A DNA stretch of 42,500 nt from Glandiceps talaboti (taxonomy: Eukaryota > Hemichordata > Enteropneusta > Spengelidae): the NCBI RefSeq assembly GCF_964340395.1, contig NC_135552.1:3095517-3138016 (forward strand), written 5' to 3'. Under the pieces are notes generated by a model. That model made no database searches and was not told the origin of the DNA. It saw only the letters and a program-made list of their open reading frames with translations. Both the position numbers and the translations under genes were made by a program. Positions 1-11,859 of this stretch are shown here, piece after piece; position 1 is the first letter of the stretch; every line of letters begins with the position of its first letter.

Positions 1-119
1 GGGGGGGGGACGGTTTCCTGCAACTTTGCCAAAAGTCGACATTGTAAAAAAGAAAGGCCTGGGCACTTGCCCGTGTGAGGGCGCTAACCCAAGGAATTAC
101 GGTAGTTTTTCACACCAAC
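1..119. other. window edge, no gene seen
   Basis: The window opens with a run of G and then about 110 bases of unassigned sequence. No coding frame or RNA gene is supported. Bases from about 100 onward begin to resemble the dispersed repeat described next. Confidence 0.4.
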
Positions 120-412
120 TGTAAACATTTTTTCATATATAGAGAAAAATAATAAAATCACAAACATTGTGAAGTCTCGCAAGAAACAGTGGATGCGGAA
201 ACTGACATCGACTTAAAAAGACAAAATAACACTGTTCTTCCAATCTGTAATAGTCATACATCTGATAGAAAGAAACCATATGGAAATCAACGGAAACTAC
301 ATGAACTCACATATGAAAAAAATATATATAAAGAAAATAAAATAAAAAATCTACCTACCCCATCTATTCTATAATTGAGTGTATTCGGAACCACACAATT
401 ATTTTTTGTTGG
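120..412 (+). repeat. dispersed repeat, copy A
   Basis: This block matches, in the opposite orientation, the block at 21764-22215. Shared words in the same order include GTGAAGTCTCGC, GTGGATGCGGAAACTGAC, CTGTTCTTCCAAT and ACCCCA(C/T)CTATTCTA. Copy A is shorter, by internal deletion or insertion differences. A 61-codon reading frame inside (189-374) shares the peptide TVLPICN with a frame in copy B, but both are short and unlike any family I know, so I treat this as a non-coding or decayed mobile element. Confidence 0.65.
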
Positions 413-2314
413 CTAAAGGGACACAGTCTGTAACTTTATGGTCTTAGGGGTTACTATTGTTTAAAGGGATACAGTCTGTAACTTTATGCTCTTAGGGGTT
501 ACTATTGTTTAAAGGGACACAGTCTGTAACTTTATGGTCTTTGATGGTTACCTTTGTTTAAAGGGACACAGTCTGTAACTTTATGGTCTTTGGTGGTTAC
601 TTTTGTTTAAAGGGACACAGTCTGTAACTTTAAGGTGTTTGGTGGTTACTTTTGTTTAAAGGGACACAGTCTGTAACTTTAAGGTGTTTGGTGGTTACTT
701 TTGTTTAAAGGGACACAGTCTGTAACTTTATGGTCTTTGGTGGTTACTTTTGTTTAAAGGGACACAGTCTGTAACTTTAAGGTGTTTGGTGGTTACTTTT
801 GTTTAAAGGGACACAGTCTGTAACTTTATGGTCTTTGGTGGTTACTTTTGTTTAAAGGGACACAGTCTGTAACTTTATGGTCTTTGATGGTTACCTTTGT
901 TTAAAGGGACACAGTCTGTAACTTTATAGTCTTTGGTGGTTACTTTTGTTTAAAGGGACACAGTCTGTAACTTTATGGTCTTTGATGTTTACTTTTGTTT
1001 AAAGGGACACAGTCTGTAGCTTTATGGTCTTTGGTGGTTACTTTTGTTTAAAGGGACACAGTCTGTAACTTTAAGGTCTTTGATGTTTACTTTTGTTTAA
1101 AGGGACACAGTCTGTAACTTTATGGTCTTTGATGTTTACTTTTGTTTAAAGGGACACAGTCTGTAACTTTATGGTCTTTGGTGGTTACTTTTATTTAAAG
1201 GGACACAGTCCGTAACTTTGTATTCTTTGGTGGTTACTTTTGTTTAAAGGGACACAGTCTGTAACTTTATGGTCTTTGATGTTTACTTTTGTTTAAAGGG
1301 ACACAGTCTGTAACTTTATGGTCTTTGGTGGTTACTTTTGTTTAAAGGGACACAGTCTGTAACTTTATGGTCTTTGGTGGTTACTTTTGTTTAAAGGGAC
1401 ACAGTCTGTAACTTTATGGTCTTTGGTGGTTACATTTGTTTAAAGGGACACAGTCTGTAACGTTATGGTCTTTGATGGTTACTTTTGTTTAAAGGGACAC
1501 AATCTGTAACTTTATGGTCTTTGGTGGTTACTTTTGTTCAAGGGGACACAGTCTGTAACGTTATGGTCTTTGGTGGTACTTTTGTTTAAAGGGACACAGT
1601 CTGTAACTTTATGGTCTTAGTGGTTACTTTTGTTTAAAGGGACACAGTCTGTAACTTTATGGTCTTAGTGGTTACATTTGTTTAAAGGGACACAGTCAGT
1701 AACTTTATGGTGTTAGTGGTTACTTTTGTTTAAAGGGACACAGTCTGTAACTTTATGGTCTTAGTGGTTACTTTTGTTTAAAGGGACACAGTCTGTAACT
1801 TTATGGTCTTAGTGGTTACTTTTGTTTAAAGGGACACAATCTGTAACTTTATGGTCTTTGGTGGTTACATTTGTTTAAAGGGACACAGTCTGTAACTTTA
1901 TGGTCTTTGTTGGTTACTTTTGTTTAAAGGGACACAATCTGTAACTTTATGGTCTTAGTGGTTACTTTTGTTTAAAGGGACACAATCTGTAACTTTATGG
2001 TCTTTGTTGGTTACTTTTGTTTAAAGGGACACAGTCTGTAACTTTATGGTCTTAGTGGTTACTTTTGTTTAAAGGGACACAATCTGTAACTTTATGGTCT
2101 TAGTGGTTACTTTTGTTTAAAGGGACACAATCTGTAACTTTATGGTCTTTGTTGGTTACTTTTGTTTAAAGGGACATGGTCTGTAACTTTATGGTGTTTT
2201 GTGGTTACATTTGTTTAATGGGAGACAGTCTGTAACTTTATGGTCTTTGGTGGTTACATTTGTTTAAAGGGACACAGTCTGTAACTTTATGGTCTTTGGT
2301 GGTTACATTTGTTT
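413..2314. repeat. 49-bp minisatellite, about 39 copies
   Basis: Head-to-tail repeats of a 49-bp unit (48 bp in some copies) built around TTTAAAGGGACACAGTCTGT followed by AACTTTATGGTCTT and TGGTGGTTACTTTTG. Sub-variants (TCTTAGTGG, TCTTTGATG, AAGGTGTTTGG, ACACAATCTG) recur in clusters, which points to spread by block duplication. Each unit contains the short palindrome ACAGTCTGT. It starts directly after dispersed repeat copy A. Confidence 0.97.
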
Positions 2315-2956
2315 CATATTGTAACATACTTATATTATTCCAACTCCTAAAACATTTTGAATTATGTCTAATAAAAAGTACAGCTCATATAAGAAAATCA
2401 TACAACCAGTGAAAAAATACCAGTGTCTTTGCTTGAATGAAGATATAGCCAAGGAGAGACTTTATGCAAAGATAAAATTAAGTACAAAAAACAACAATAC
2501 AACTGATACAAAAACAACAGCAGGTGCTTTTGATGTTGGATCACATGGAGGTTTATTAGTTTGTTTTATTTCTAAGGAAGTTATAATGTAACACTAACAG
2601 TTGTACTATGAGTTTTATACCATGTAGCATTTTATCAGTAATCAAAGTCATGGGATCCTGGCTCCTGTGGTATTTATGCTTTGTGAAGTTACCAGCATTA
2701 ATTACTAACTTGCATGAACCCTGTTTCATTCCTGCTTACCTCAAGCAAGCAAACACATCAGTGTGTTTTTGTGGGTTGTATATAATATAAAAAGTGGCAT
2801 TACGACAACAAATTGTTTTGATACCAATAAATTCCAAAAATCAATGTACCCTCAATTTTAATCCTGTTTATACACTGTAAACTACATTTATTACATTTTG
2901 TAAACTCAGATTTGTCTCTACATTAGTTATATAGGGGATTCTCACTTAGCCAGTTG
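2315..2956. other. gap without a recognised gene
   Basis: AT-rich sequence between two satellites. The reading frames here (2364-2591 and 2608-2790) are short, end by chance and resemble no known family. The stretch lies upstream of the first visible carrier exon and is probably intronic. Confidence 0.5.
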
Positions 2957-3461
2957 AGTTGACTCTGAGTCCACTCTAGTCTTACCTAACACAAAAAACC
3001 AAATATGAACACTTCATGTTGACTCTCTAGTCTTACTTAAAAAAACTAATATGAACAGTTAATGTTGACTCTGAGTCCACTCTAGTTTTTCCTAATACAA
3101 AAAACCCAAATATGAACACTTCATGTTGACTCTCTAGTCTTACTTAACACAAAAAACAAATATGAACACTTAATGTTGACTCTGAGTCCACTCTAGGTTT
3201 TCCTAATGCAAAAAAACAACAAATATGAACACTTCATGTTGACTCTCTAGTCTTACTTAACACAAAAAAACAACAAATATGAACACTTCATGTTGACTCT
3301 CTAGTCTTACTTAACACAAAAAAACAACAAATATGAACACTTCATGTTGACTCTAACTTAACACAAAAAACAAATATGAACACTTAATGTTGACTCTGAG
3401 TCCACTGTAGGTTTTCCTAATGCAAAAAAACAACAAATATGAACACTTCATGTTGACTCTG
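2957..3461. repeat. tandem repeat of alternating 45- and 60-bp units
   Basis: Units run TGTTGACTCT, an optional GAGTCCACTCTAG, then CTTACTTAACACAAAAAA and CAAATATGAACACTTCATG. The longer form carries GAGTCCACTCTAGGTTTTCC and the shorter form lacks part of it. About nine to ten units are seen with differing A-run lengths. Confidence 0.9.
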
Positions 3462-3716
3462 AATCAGGTTAAATTTAGGTCAGGTACATGGGAGGTTTAG
3501 CGTTGACTTGTCTTTTGCGCTGACATAAAATTCCATTTGATTATGTGTGTGTATTCAGTTTCCTAGATAAGGAGGGTTCCAGGGTTAAAGTTCAGGGTTG
3601 CTGCTAAATGATTGGATCAAATGAAGGCTATGCTAATATTGGATGACTTTGGTATGTGATATGTGTCAGGTACAAAAATCAGTGTGAAAGCTTATTAGAT
3701 TTACAACTTTATGTCA

Positions 3717-4022
3717 CCTCAGAGTGATATTGAACCTCAGAGTGATATTGAACCTCAGAGTGACATTGAACCTCAGAGTGATATTGAACCTCAGAGTGAC
3801 ATTGAACCTCAGAGTGATATTGAACCTCAGAGTGACATTGAACCTCAGAGTGATATTGAACCTCAGAGTGATATTGAACCTCAGAGTGACATTGAACCTC
3901 AGAGTGACATTGAACCTCAGAGTGACATTGAACCTCAGAGTGACATTGAACCTCAGAGTGACATTGAACCTCAGAGTGACATTGAACCTCAGAGTGACAT
4001 TGAACCTCAGAGTGACATTGAA
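3717..4022. repeat. 18-bp minisatellite, 17 copies
   Basis: Seventeen exact-length units of CCTCAGAGTGAYATTGAA, where Y is C or T, span 306 bp. The unit is a multiple of three and has no stop in several frames, so it makes spurious open frames on both strands (one reads PQSDIE repeated). It lies about 180 bp before the splice acceptor of the carrier exon at 4207 and is best read as intronic. Confidence 0.95.
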
Positions 4023-4206
4023 ACTCACATTTGTTGTCTGAACATAGTAATAGTGAGTATTTTGTTTGTGTTCATCATGTCAACATTAACTTTAGGCAAA
4101 TATTGGGTTTTCAGTAGACCATACCACTTTAATTATCTGTCAATCATTCATTTGGGTTTTAGCTTCTTTTATTTTCTTTTTACTTTTTTTCAATTTTTTA
4201 AAATAG

Positions 4207-4453
4207 GTTTTTGGCTTCTTCAAAGGAATGGGATTTCCTCTTGCAACCGTTTCTCTGCAAAGTGCCATATTATTTGGTACCTATGGCAATGTGCTTCGCA
4301 AGCTGTCTGCATGGAGAGGTGATGGGCCCAACCAGCCTCCAAGAATGACAGATATCTTTATTGCTGGTTGGGTAGGCGGTACTGTACAACTTGCTCTGTT
4401 ATGTCCTATAGAGCTAGTTAAAGTCAGACTACAAATGCAGACACATGGAAGAG
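4207..4453 (+). CDS. SLC25A48-like: SLC25A45/48-like, internal exon
   Basis: The acceptor TTTAAAATAG precedes GTT TTT GGC (phase 0), and the donor GGAAGAG/GTAAAT closes the exon in phase 1. It encodes VFGFFKGMGFPLA through PIELVKVRLQMQTHGRG. The PIELVK motif uses E in place of D, which the PX[DE]XX[KR] family signature allows. Confidence 0.93.
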
Positions 4454-5636
4454 GTAAATAACAGTTGCAGCTCTGTTCTCATACTTAGTTACAATGCTAT
4501 GATAGGGAGCATGTATACTATATACCACATGCAAACCAAGTTGCACATGTTGTAACAAATAATAATGGATTTATACCCTTTGACTGGTCATTATACATCA
4601 TGCTAACTACACATCTATGTCATTGTATGTTTTGCTAAACCCACTGTCGTTACATGTGTAGAGGCATGTGTGGATGGAATTTGTCAATGGATGATGACAA
4701 AAGAGTTGGCGCTCAATGATGGTAAGACAGAGGTTGTCTGGTTTACACCCCGCAATAGTGCAGTTGGATCACAGTCAGTTCGATTAATGTACGAATAGGT
4801 GATGCCACCTTGGTGTGACGGTTGACTCTTTTGGACTCATGGATGAGCATATTATGTTATGTTTGTAAGGGGGCGACTCATTCACTCTGGCGGTTTAGTA
4901 AAATTCAAAAACTGTTGGACCAGTCTAGTGCTGAAAAATTAGTTCATGCTTTTGTTACATTGAAATTAGATTACTGTAATAGTTTGTTTTTTGGTCTACC
5001 TGCATATAAATTGAACAAACTTCAACATATTCAAAACTCTGCTGCTCGATTGGTGACAAGATGGAGGATTGGTCGTCAAGCTGATGTGAATCCAGTGCTG
5101 AAGGATTTACATTGGCTGCCAGTCGAACAACGAGTTCATTACAAAATTCTTTGTATTATCTTCAAAATTATCCGTCAAGGAGAAGTAGCGCCGAACTACT
5201 TGTCCGAACTTATCAGTATCAATCATCCATTACATAATACGAGAGAAAGAGTGTTGGAATCAGGCTGAATCCGTTCTCTATTAAAGATCATGGAAAACAA
5301 CCATCTAAAATGTATGGTGACAGGGCTTGTTTGCTCGTGTTTGTGTGTTTGCTCCTAAACTGTGGAATAGTTTACCGCTTGAGCGTCGACTACTTGAGAA
5401 ATTTGCTCCTTTCAAGAAGAGTCTTAAAACGTATATTTTCCGACAATGCTATTGCTGATGTTTTTAAATTGATTGCTAATTTTGATGTGACCGATTTTTG
5501 TTTTTAGAGACGCTTTTTAAATATTCATTGTGTTCTTATGCTAGATTTTTGTTGTTGTTGCTCTTTTGCTCGTCTTTCTTCTTTTGTAATGTTCAGACCG
5601 CTGAGACATGTTTGTGTAGTGGTCTTTAAACAATCA

Positions 5637-5670
<34 letters not shown>

Positions 5671-6757
5671 GTAGTAGTAGTAGTAGTATTAATATTATAT
5701 TTAAAGACTATAGGGTAGTATTTTATTCCATGTCCCTCTCCAAAACACTGCAAGGGAAATTTACTTTCCTGTCACTTTTAATACAAATATCACACACATC
5801 CTAATCTTTGGGATTTCTACTTTGCACTTGAAAGGAAAGAAGAACATTGATGTTTTGAAATCTTAATTATTCAAACCAAACAAATTTTGAGTGCAGCTTC
5901 ACATTCATATTGACCACCTCGGCAAATTCACACCACTTTACCCACACTAATGGCAAAATTATGAAAATGTCTAACTTTAATATTGAAGACAGAAGGCAGG
6001 AAATAATTAGAAACATTGTAGTGTGAATATACAGTATTGGCAGTTGCACTACCTCACTCTTCCATTTTAGTGTAAAAATACAGTATTGGCAGTTGCACTA
6101 CCTCACTCTTCCACAAGCTATGATCATAAAGATTGGATAGAAACAACAAATTGCAAACTTTATTGATAGCTGTGAAAAAAGTTGAATTTTCTGATACTGA
6201 ACACATTTTTTTTGGTGATTTATGATATGACTCCATTAACACTGTGTTTATAATGTTTTCTTTATTGTACAGATACCAGTAAGGTAGGACAAGCCTCCCC
6301 TACATACAGAGGTCCTATTCACTGTATAGCAACCATCTTTAAAACTGAAGGAATTCAAGGCTGTTACAGAGGACTGATACCTCACTTCTGGCGTGATGCA
6401 CCATCTTATGCTGTTTATTTTGTAATATATGATGTACTGTGTAACAAGTTAACATTTGAAGGCCAGGAACGTCCAAGTGCCTGGGCACTGCCTCTTGCTG
6501 GAGGTTCAGCAGGTGCTTTGACCTGGGCTCTCATTAATCCTGTAGATGTCATCAAAAATCGATACCAAGCAGACGGCGTAAAAGACAAAAAATACCGTAA
6601 CATATGGCATTGTTGTGTCGATAGCTACAGGACAGGTGGTGTCAGAGTTTTCTGTACAGGACTTACAATCAATTGTTTACGAGGATTTCCAGTCAGTGCA
6701 GTTGTCTTAACTGGATATTCACTGACCATGAGAGTACTTGGTGCTGAAAAAGAATAG
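4207..6757 (+). CDS. SLC25A48-like: mitochondrial solute carrier, SLC25A45/47/48 group (5' end missing)
   Basis: This is a member of the SLC25 inner-mitochondrial-membrane carrier family. It is split into exons 4207-4453 and 6273-6757, which together encode about 244 residues. Family carriers are about 300 aa with three repeats of two helices. Here the second helix of repeat 1 is visible (GFFKGMGFPLA, typical of this subgroup), then repeat 2 with its PIELVKVRLQMQ signature, then repeat 3 with PVDVIKNRYQADG. The repeat 1 signature (normally PxDxxK) and the N-terminus are absent, so one or more exons must lie left of 4207, probably outside the window. Splice phases agree (phase 1 joint). Recent work on this subgroup assigns choline transport to SLC25A48 and methylated amino acids to SLC25A45; the substrate here is not determined by sequence. 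The gene is tail-to-tail with CFAP210. Confidence 0.93.
4645..5688 (+). mobile_element. L2/CR1-type non-LTR retrotransposon 3' end, decayed
   Basis: The block contains the C-terminal part of a reverse transcriptase ORF. Around 4670-4790 it reads like ICQWMMTKELALNDGKTEVV, and around 4940-5268 it carries DYCNSLFFGLP, LQHIQNSAARLV and LHWLPVEQRVHYKILCIIFK, which are characteristic of the L2/CR1 lineage. Stops and frameshifts (near 4798 and 5268) break the frame, so it is not functional. Downstream comes a short 3'UTR that ends in a (TTA)n(TAG)n tail, as expected for L2-like elements. It is inserted in the intron of the carrier gene in the same orientation. Confidence 0.88.
5637..5688 (+). repeat. 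(TTA)n(TAG)n microsatellite, retrotransposon tail
   Basis: A run of TTA/ATT triplets followed by TAG triplets sits immediately after AAACAATCAA. Its position at the 3' end of the L2/CR1 relic suggests it is that element's tail. Confidence 0.9.
6026..6113. repeat. 35-bp tandem duplication in intron
   Basis: The word TACAGTATTGGCAGTTGCAC followed by TACCTCACTCTTCCA occurs twice, separated by about 15 bp. It lies in the intron before the last carrier exon. Confidence 0.85.
6273..6757 (+). CDS. SLC25A48-like: SLC25A45/48-like, last exon
   Basis: The acceptor TTTATTGTACAG precedes the exon. The first two bases complete an Asp codon begun in the previous exon. It encodes 161 codons ending in TAG. 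Visible features are the end of repeat 2 (YRGPIHCIATIFKTEG, GCYRGLIPHFWRDAPSYAVYF) and repeat 3 with PVDVIKNRYQADG and GLTINCLRGFPVSAVV, all typical of carrier helices. It ends LGAEKE. Confidence 0.95.
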
Positions 6758-6929
6758 GAAACTCTGAATCCCAAATCATCTTTACTACACTTATTTTGAA
6801 ATGCTTTCATGTGGGTACAGCCTGATACTGCTAGCTGCCTCAAATATCTAAAGTCTTGATATGATACAAATTTTGTACAGTTGACAATCAGGAGACTCAG
6901 CCTCTAAGACATACCTTTTTTCAGCCTTG

Positions 6930-7122
6930 TAAGTTTTATGAATTAGTTCTGAATTTTTGTCTGTCTCTATGTCTGTAGGCAGTTTTCCCATTTTTAGCAC
7001 AACTGAACTGATAGTGATCAGGTATGGTGCGGTATCTGTCTGTCTCTATGTCTGTAGGCAGTTATCCCATTTTTAGCACAACTGAACTGATAAGTTCTGT
7101 AGTGATCAGGCCTGGTGTGGTA

Positions 7123-7179
<57 letters not shown>

Positions 7180-8260
7180 GTCTGTCTGTCTGTTGGGATG
7201 TTTCTTGGAATATACTAATCAAGTGATATTAATTACATGATGATCTCATTAGTGATATGCAAATTAGGGCCACAAAATGTTATTTTTTTGGTGAAATGTC
7301 TGGTAGGAATATTAAGGCAGATAGGAGTGTACAGAAATGATTGTTTTATTGATCTGATTAAACCATTAAAGATTTTATGGGTACTTAACATAATGTAACA
7401 AGTGTGTGTGAATGGCACTGGAGTTAATCTCTCCTTGAGGTTGCTTGACTCCTTGAACTAAGTTTAACACAAGCTGAACCAATTTGGTTCAAGGTAACAT
7501 GCCTGTCTGTCTATCTGTCTGTCTTGTAGATGATGGAAGTGATTTTGGTATTGAACTTCACCTCTCATGATGACATTTGATAATGATCCTGGCAGTATTA
7601 GTCTAACAATTGTGAATGTGTCACACTTACGTAATCGGCCCTAGCAACCATGACCATGCCCTTAGCAACAGTCAAATTATACGGTTTATTGCAAATGCAA
7701 ATATAACAACAGGGGTGGGTAGGCAATAGAGAACTTTCTGTCCAGACTGAGCATGCTCAGATACAAAGGACTATGGGATTATCTGTGGTTATCATAATAC
7801 ATAATCTGGAGCGACCAATTAAATAAACCTCTCACAATGGTCAGGGTAGCTATGAATTGATCATTCGTGGTTGCAAACAATGTAACAGTATTGTTTACAA
7901 TACCAATTCATTAGTATTTATTATCACATTTCCCATGATGCAACATTCAACATGGCGAGTTTGCAAGTTCCATATTGTATAAACATTATTTCAAAATATG
8001 CAAATGTCCTTAGCAACAAGACCACATCTATAGCAAAAGGTAAAGAATGACATATAATGCCAATATATCACCAGTGAATGAAAGGTAAATGAATAAATAT
8101 TCCAAAAATGTATGCATGTATGCCTAGCATCAAGACCATGCCCATAGCAACACTTAAATGATATAACACCATGGATGGTGCCATGGGCACATGAATAAAC
8201 CTTAAAAAAAATGTATGCTAATACGTTTAGCAACAAGACCACATAATCATAGAAAATTAA
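6930..8260. repeat. composite dispersed repeat, copy I
   Basis: The block has two modules. The first holds TTTTTAGCACAACTGAACTG, a (TCTG)n run and GATCTCATTAGTGATATGCA. The second is a diverged repeat with words like CCTAGCAACCATGACCATGC and ATGCAAATATGCC. The same two modules occur in the same order at 11860-13380, and the first module occurs again at 14128-14600. A 70-80-bp piece around 6958-7030 is tandemly duplicated at 7034-7115. It is probably a non-autonomous mobile element family. Confidence 0.7.
7123..7193. repeat. (TCTG)n microsatellite
   Basis: About 17 near-perfect TCTG units with a few interruptions, inside composite repeat copy I. Confidence 0.95.
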
Positions 8261-9720
8261 AAGTTTACTCTCAACAGTTGTGCTACAAAGCCATTGTCAC
8301 TTTTATTAATAAAAGGATATAATCAGCACAGCGTGTAGCAGAGTGCTGATCGAATCCTTGCACCAAGGGGCCATATAATCCAATATCAAGGCTATAATAT
8401 TTTTATCATATATCACCTGGGAATTCATTTTCATGCAAGGAATTTCATGTTGGGAACTTTAAAGATGAATAAAAATGAATTTTATAGTTTGGGATTTTTG
8501 GTATCAAAACAAAGATTTTACTGTGAATGTTAAAAATAGCATCAGATTACTATATTTGAATGCATTGTTGCATGGTCAACTCATTTGCATAATGTTAAAA
8601 ACAAAGTCTTATGTCAATCATTTTGGCCACCATCATTGTATTCAGGATAACATCAGGACGCTAGCTTCTCATATTACACATGTTTTATGTGTACAAAATA
8701 GCAGTGCTGCCATCAAAATAGATTGTGTGTATGTCAAGTGATGACTGTTTGCCATGGGATCAGTTATTTTTAAAAGCTTGCTGTTCTTCCAAAAATCACA
8801 CACTGCAAACAGCATGAACTGTCACAGATTGTGACGACCCCAGCAATGATGACATTACAAAGATTATATGAACTGACATTGTTGCAAAGTAGTATTCCAA
8901 CGCCATTTTAGTAGCGTATGTTTTATGGCAGAATTTTCATTTATAAATGTGTATTCCTCACAAAATAGTTCCAGGTTGATTTCAGTCAATATGAAATAAG
9001 AGTTCTGGTTCAATTTGAGTCCATACTGGAATATACAGACTGCTATGTCATCATTACTTTCTTCATATTGAAAACAGTACATAACAGGGTGGTTCAATAT
9101 ATGTGACATATACATGTAAGAAATAAATTATTGAATCATGATCAACTGTTGAAAATAATCTGAAACTTCACTGAGAAATCTCAAATTTTAACTTTTTTTA
9201 TCAGTAAAATTGGCAGGACTCTAAAAAACTACTCAGGGTATTAAAAATACCGTTGGTTTTTTTCAAGTAGGAAAAGATCGTAAAGTTGTTTTATGAAATA
9301 AAAATTGCAAAATAAACATTGCAAAATAAACATTGCAAAATAAATTGTTATTTATCATCCATTTAACCACTCTGTGGAATAAAAGACGTTTAATACTCAT
9401 TTATAAGTATGGTTTAGAATAAAGATTATGATATTGTGCCTTAATTTCTGAGCTGATTGACACAAGTTTGGTGAGTGGGGAGGGGGGGGGGGAGAGGTGT
9501 TGAATAAGTTTTTGCTGCTCAGGTACTAGAAGTAATTCTATTTACTGAAGTACAAAACTCAAATGTTTGTATCTGTATATAAGATTCAATAACATAATTC
9601 ATGTACAAAGTCTAATTATTCATATTTTAACAATTTTCAGTCTCCAATTACAACTAGTGAAGCTTTCAAGCTGAGTAATATACTTCTAAAGTGAGCTTAC
9701 GTCACTTGGACTTTGGTATT
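8261..9720. other. intergenic stretch without a gene
   Basis: AT-rich sequence with no supported exon. It contains a 15-bp triplet repeat (ATTGCAAAATAAACA, 9303-9348) and a G run near 9480-9491. The open frames here (8475-8741 and 8864-9115) are uncharacteristic of protein. Confidence 0.5.
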
Positions 9721-11180
9721 CATGACACTCAGTCAATTGTTACTGATTCATAACACTCAGTCAATTGTTACTGATTCATAACACTCAGTCAATTGTTACT
9801 GATTCATAACACTCAGTCAATTGTTACTGATTCATAACACTCAGTCAATTGTTACTGATTCATAACACTCAGTCAATTGTTACTGATTCATAACACTCAG
9901 TCAATTGTTACTGATTCATAACACTCAGTCAATTGTTACTGATTCATGACACTCAGTCAATTGTTACTGATTCATAACACTCAGTCAATTGTTACTGATT
10001 CATAACACTCAGTCAATTGTTACTGATTCATAACACTCAGTCAATTGTTACTGATTCATAACACTCAGTCAATTGTTACTGATTCATAACACTCAGTCAA
10101 TTGTTACTGATTCATAACACTCAGTCAATTGTTACTGATTCATAACACTCAGTCAATTGTTACTGATTCATGACACTCAGTCAATTGTTACTGATTCATA
10201 ACACTCAGTCATTTGTTACTGATTCATAACACTCAGTCATTTGTTACTGATTCATAACACTCAGTCAATTGTTACTGATTCATAACACTCAGTCAATTGT
10301 TACTGATTCATAACACTCAGTCAATTGTTACTGATTCATAACACTCAGTCAATTGTTACTGATTCATGACACTCAGTCAATTGTTACTGATTCATAACAC
10401 TCAGTCATTTGTTACTGATTCATAACACTCAGTCATTTGTTACTGATTCATAACACTCAGTCAATTGTTACTGATTCATAACACTCAGTCAATTGTTACT
10501 GATTCATAACACTCAGTCAATTGTTACTGATTCATAACACTCAGTCAATTGTTACTGATTCATAACACTCAGTCAATTGTTACTGATTCATAACACTCAG
10601 TCAATTGTTACTGATTCATAACACTCAGTCAATTGTTACTGATTCATGACACTCAGTCAATTGTTACTGATTCATGACACTCAGTCAATTGTTACTGATT
10701 CATGACACTCAGTCAATTGTTACTGATTCATAACACTCAGTCATTTGTTACTGATTCATAACACTCAGTCATTTGTTACTGATTCATAACACTCAGTCAT
10801 TTGTTACTGATTCATGACACTCAGTCAATTGTTACTGATTCATAACACTCAGTCAATTGTTACTGATTCATGACACTCAGTCAATTGTTACTGATTCATA
10901 ACACTCAGTCAATTGTTACTGATTCATGACACTCAGTCAATTGTTACTGATTCATAACACTCAGTCAATTGTTACTGATTCATGACACTCAGTCATTTGT
11001 TACTGATTCATAACACTCAGTCATTTGTTACTGATTCATAACACTCAGTCATTTGTTACTGATTCATAACACTCAGTCATTTGTTACTGATTCATAACAC
11101 TCAGTCATTTGTTACTGATTCATAACACTCAGTCAATTGTTACTGATTCATAACACTCAGTCATTTGTTACTGATTCATA
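9721..11180. repeat. 28-bp minisatellite, about 52 copies
   Basis: Tandem copies of the unit CATAACACTCAGTCAATTGT + TACTGATT. Copies are nearly identical, with two main variable sites: CATAAC versus CATGAC, and CAATTG versus CATTTG. Variants are clustered, for example pairs or runs of the CATTTG form near 10210, 10405, 10745 and 10990-11160. Each unit contains arms TCAGT and ACTGA around CAATTG and can form a short hairpin. Confidence 0.98.
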
Positions 11181-11227
11181 AAACATTCTATTGATCTAAA
11201 TATGCATTTTAATCAAAGTATTACAAA

Positions 11228-11858
11228 TGTACCAGAGATTACTTGCACTGGTGTGTGTGTATACTAGTGGTATTATTATATATCAGAAAATACCAGAGAT
11301 TGCTTGCACTGGTGGGTGTTCATACTAGTGGTATTATTACATATGTACCAGAGATTACTTGCACTGGTGTGTGTGTATACTAGTGGTATTATTACATATC
11401 AGAAAATACCAGAGATTGCTTGCACTGGTGGGTGTTCATACTAGTGGTATTATTACATATGTACCAGAGATTACTTGCACCGGTGTGTGTGCATACTAGT
11501 GGTATTATTACATATCAGAAAATACCAGAGATTACTTGCACTGGTGTGTGTGCATACTAGTGGTATTATTACATATGTACCAGAGATTACTTGCACTGGT
11601 GTGTGTGCATACTAGTGGTATTATTACATATGTACCAGAGATTACTTGCACTGGTGTGTGTGCATACTAGTGGTATTATTACATATGTACCAGAGATTAC
11701 TTGCACTGGTGTGTGTGCATACTAGTGGTATTATTACATATGTACCAGAGATTACTTGCACTGTACTGGTGTGTGTGCATACTAGTGGTATTATGACATA
11801 TCAGAAAATACCAGAGATTACTTGCACTGGTGTGTGTGCATACTTGTGGTATTATTAG
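11228..11858. repeat. 55-60-bp tandem repeat, about 11 copies
   Basis: The unit starts GTACCAGAGATTACTTGCAC, continues TGGTGTGTGTGCATACTAGT and GGTATTATTACATAT, and some copies carry an extra CAGAAAATA. A stray, diverged unit lies apart at 13420-13490. Confidence 0.92.
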
Positions 11859-11859
11859 C

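Noticed and set aside
3711-4322. 203-codon frame with PQSDIE repeats
   Set aside because: It runs through the 18-bp satellite, an intron and the carrier exon in the wrong frame; the true exon starts at the acceptor before 4207 in another frame.
8325-8375. Possible tRNA-like sequence (GATCGAATCC near 8348)
   Set aside because: A matching A box and acceptor stem are missing; the region instead forms a simple ATCAGCAC/GTGCTGAT hairpin.
9721-11180. Regular repeats suggestive of a CRISPR array
   Set aside because: The repeats are directly head to tail with no unique spacers, and the DNA is from an animal.
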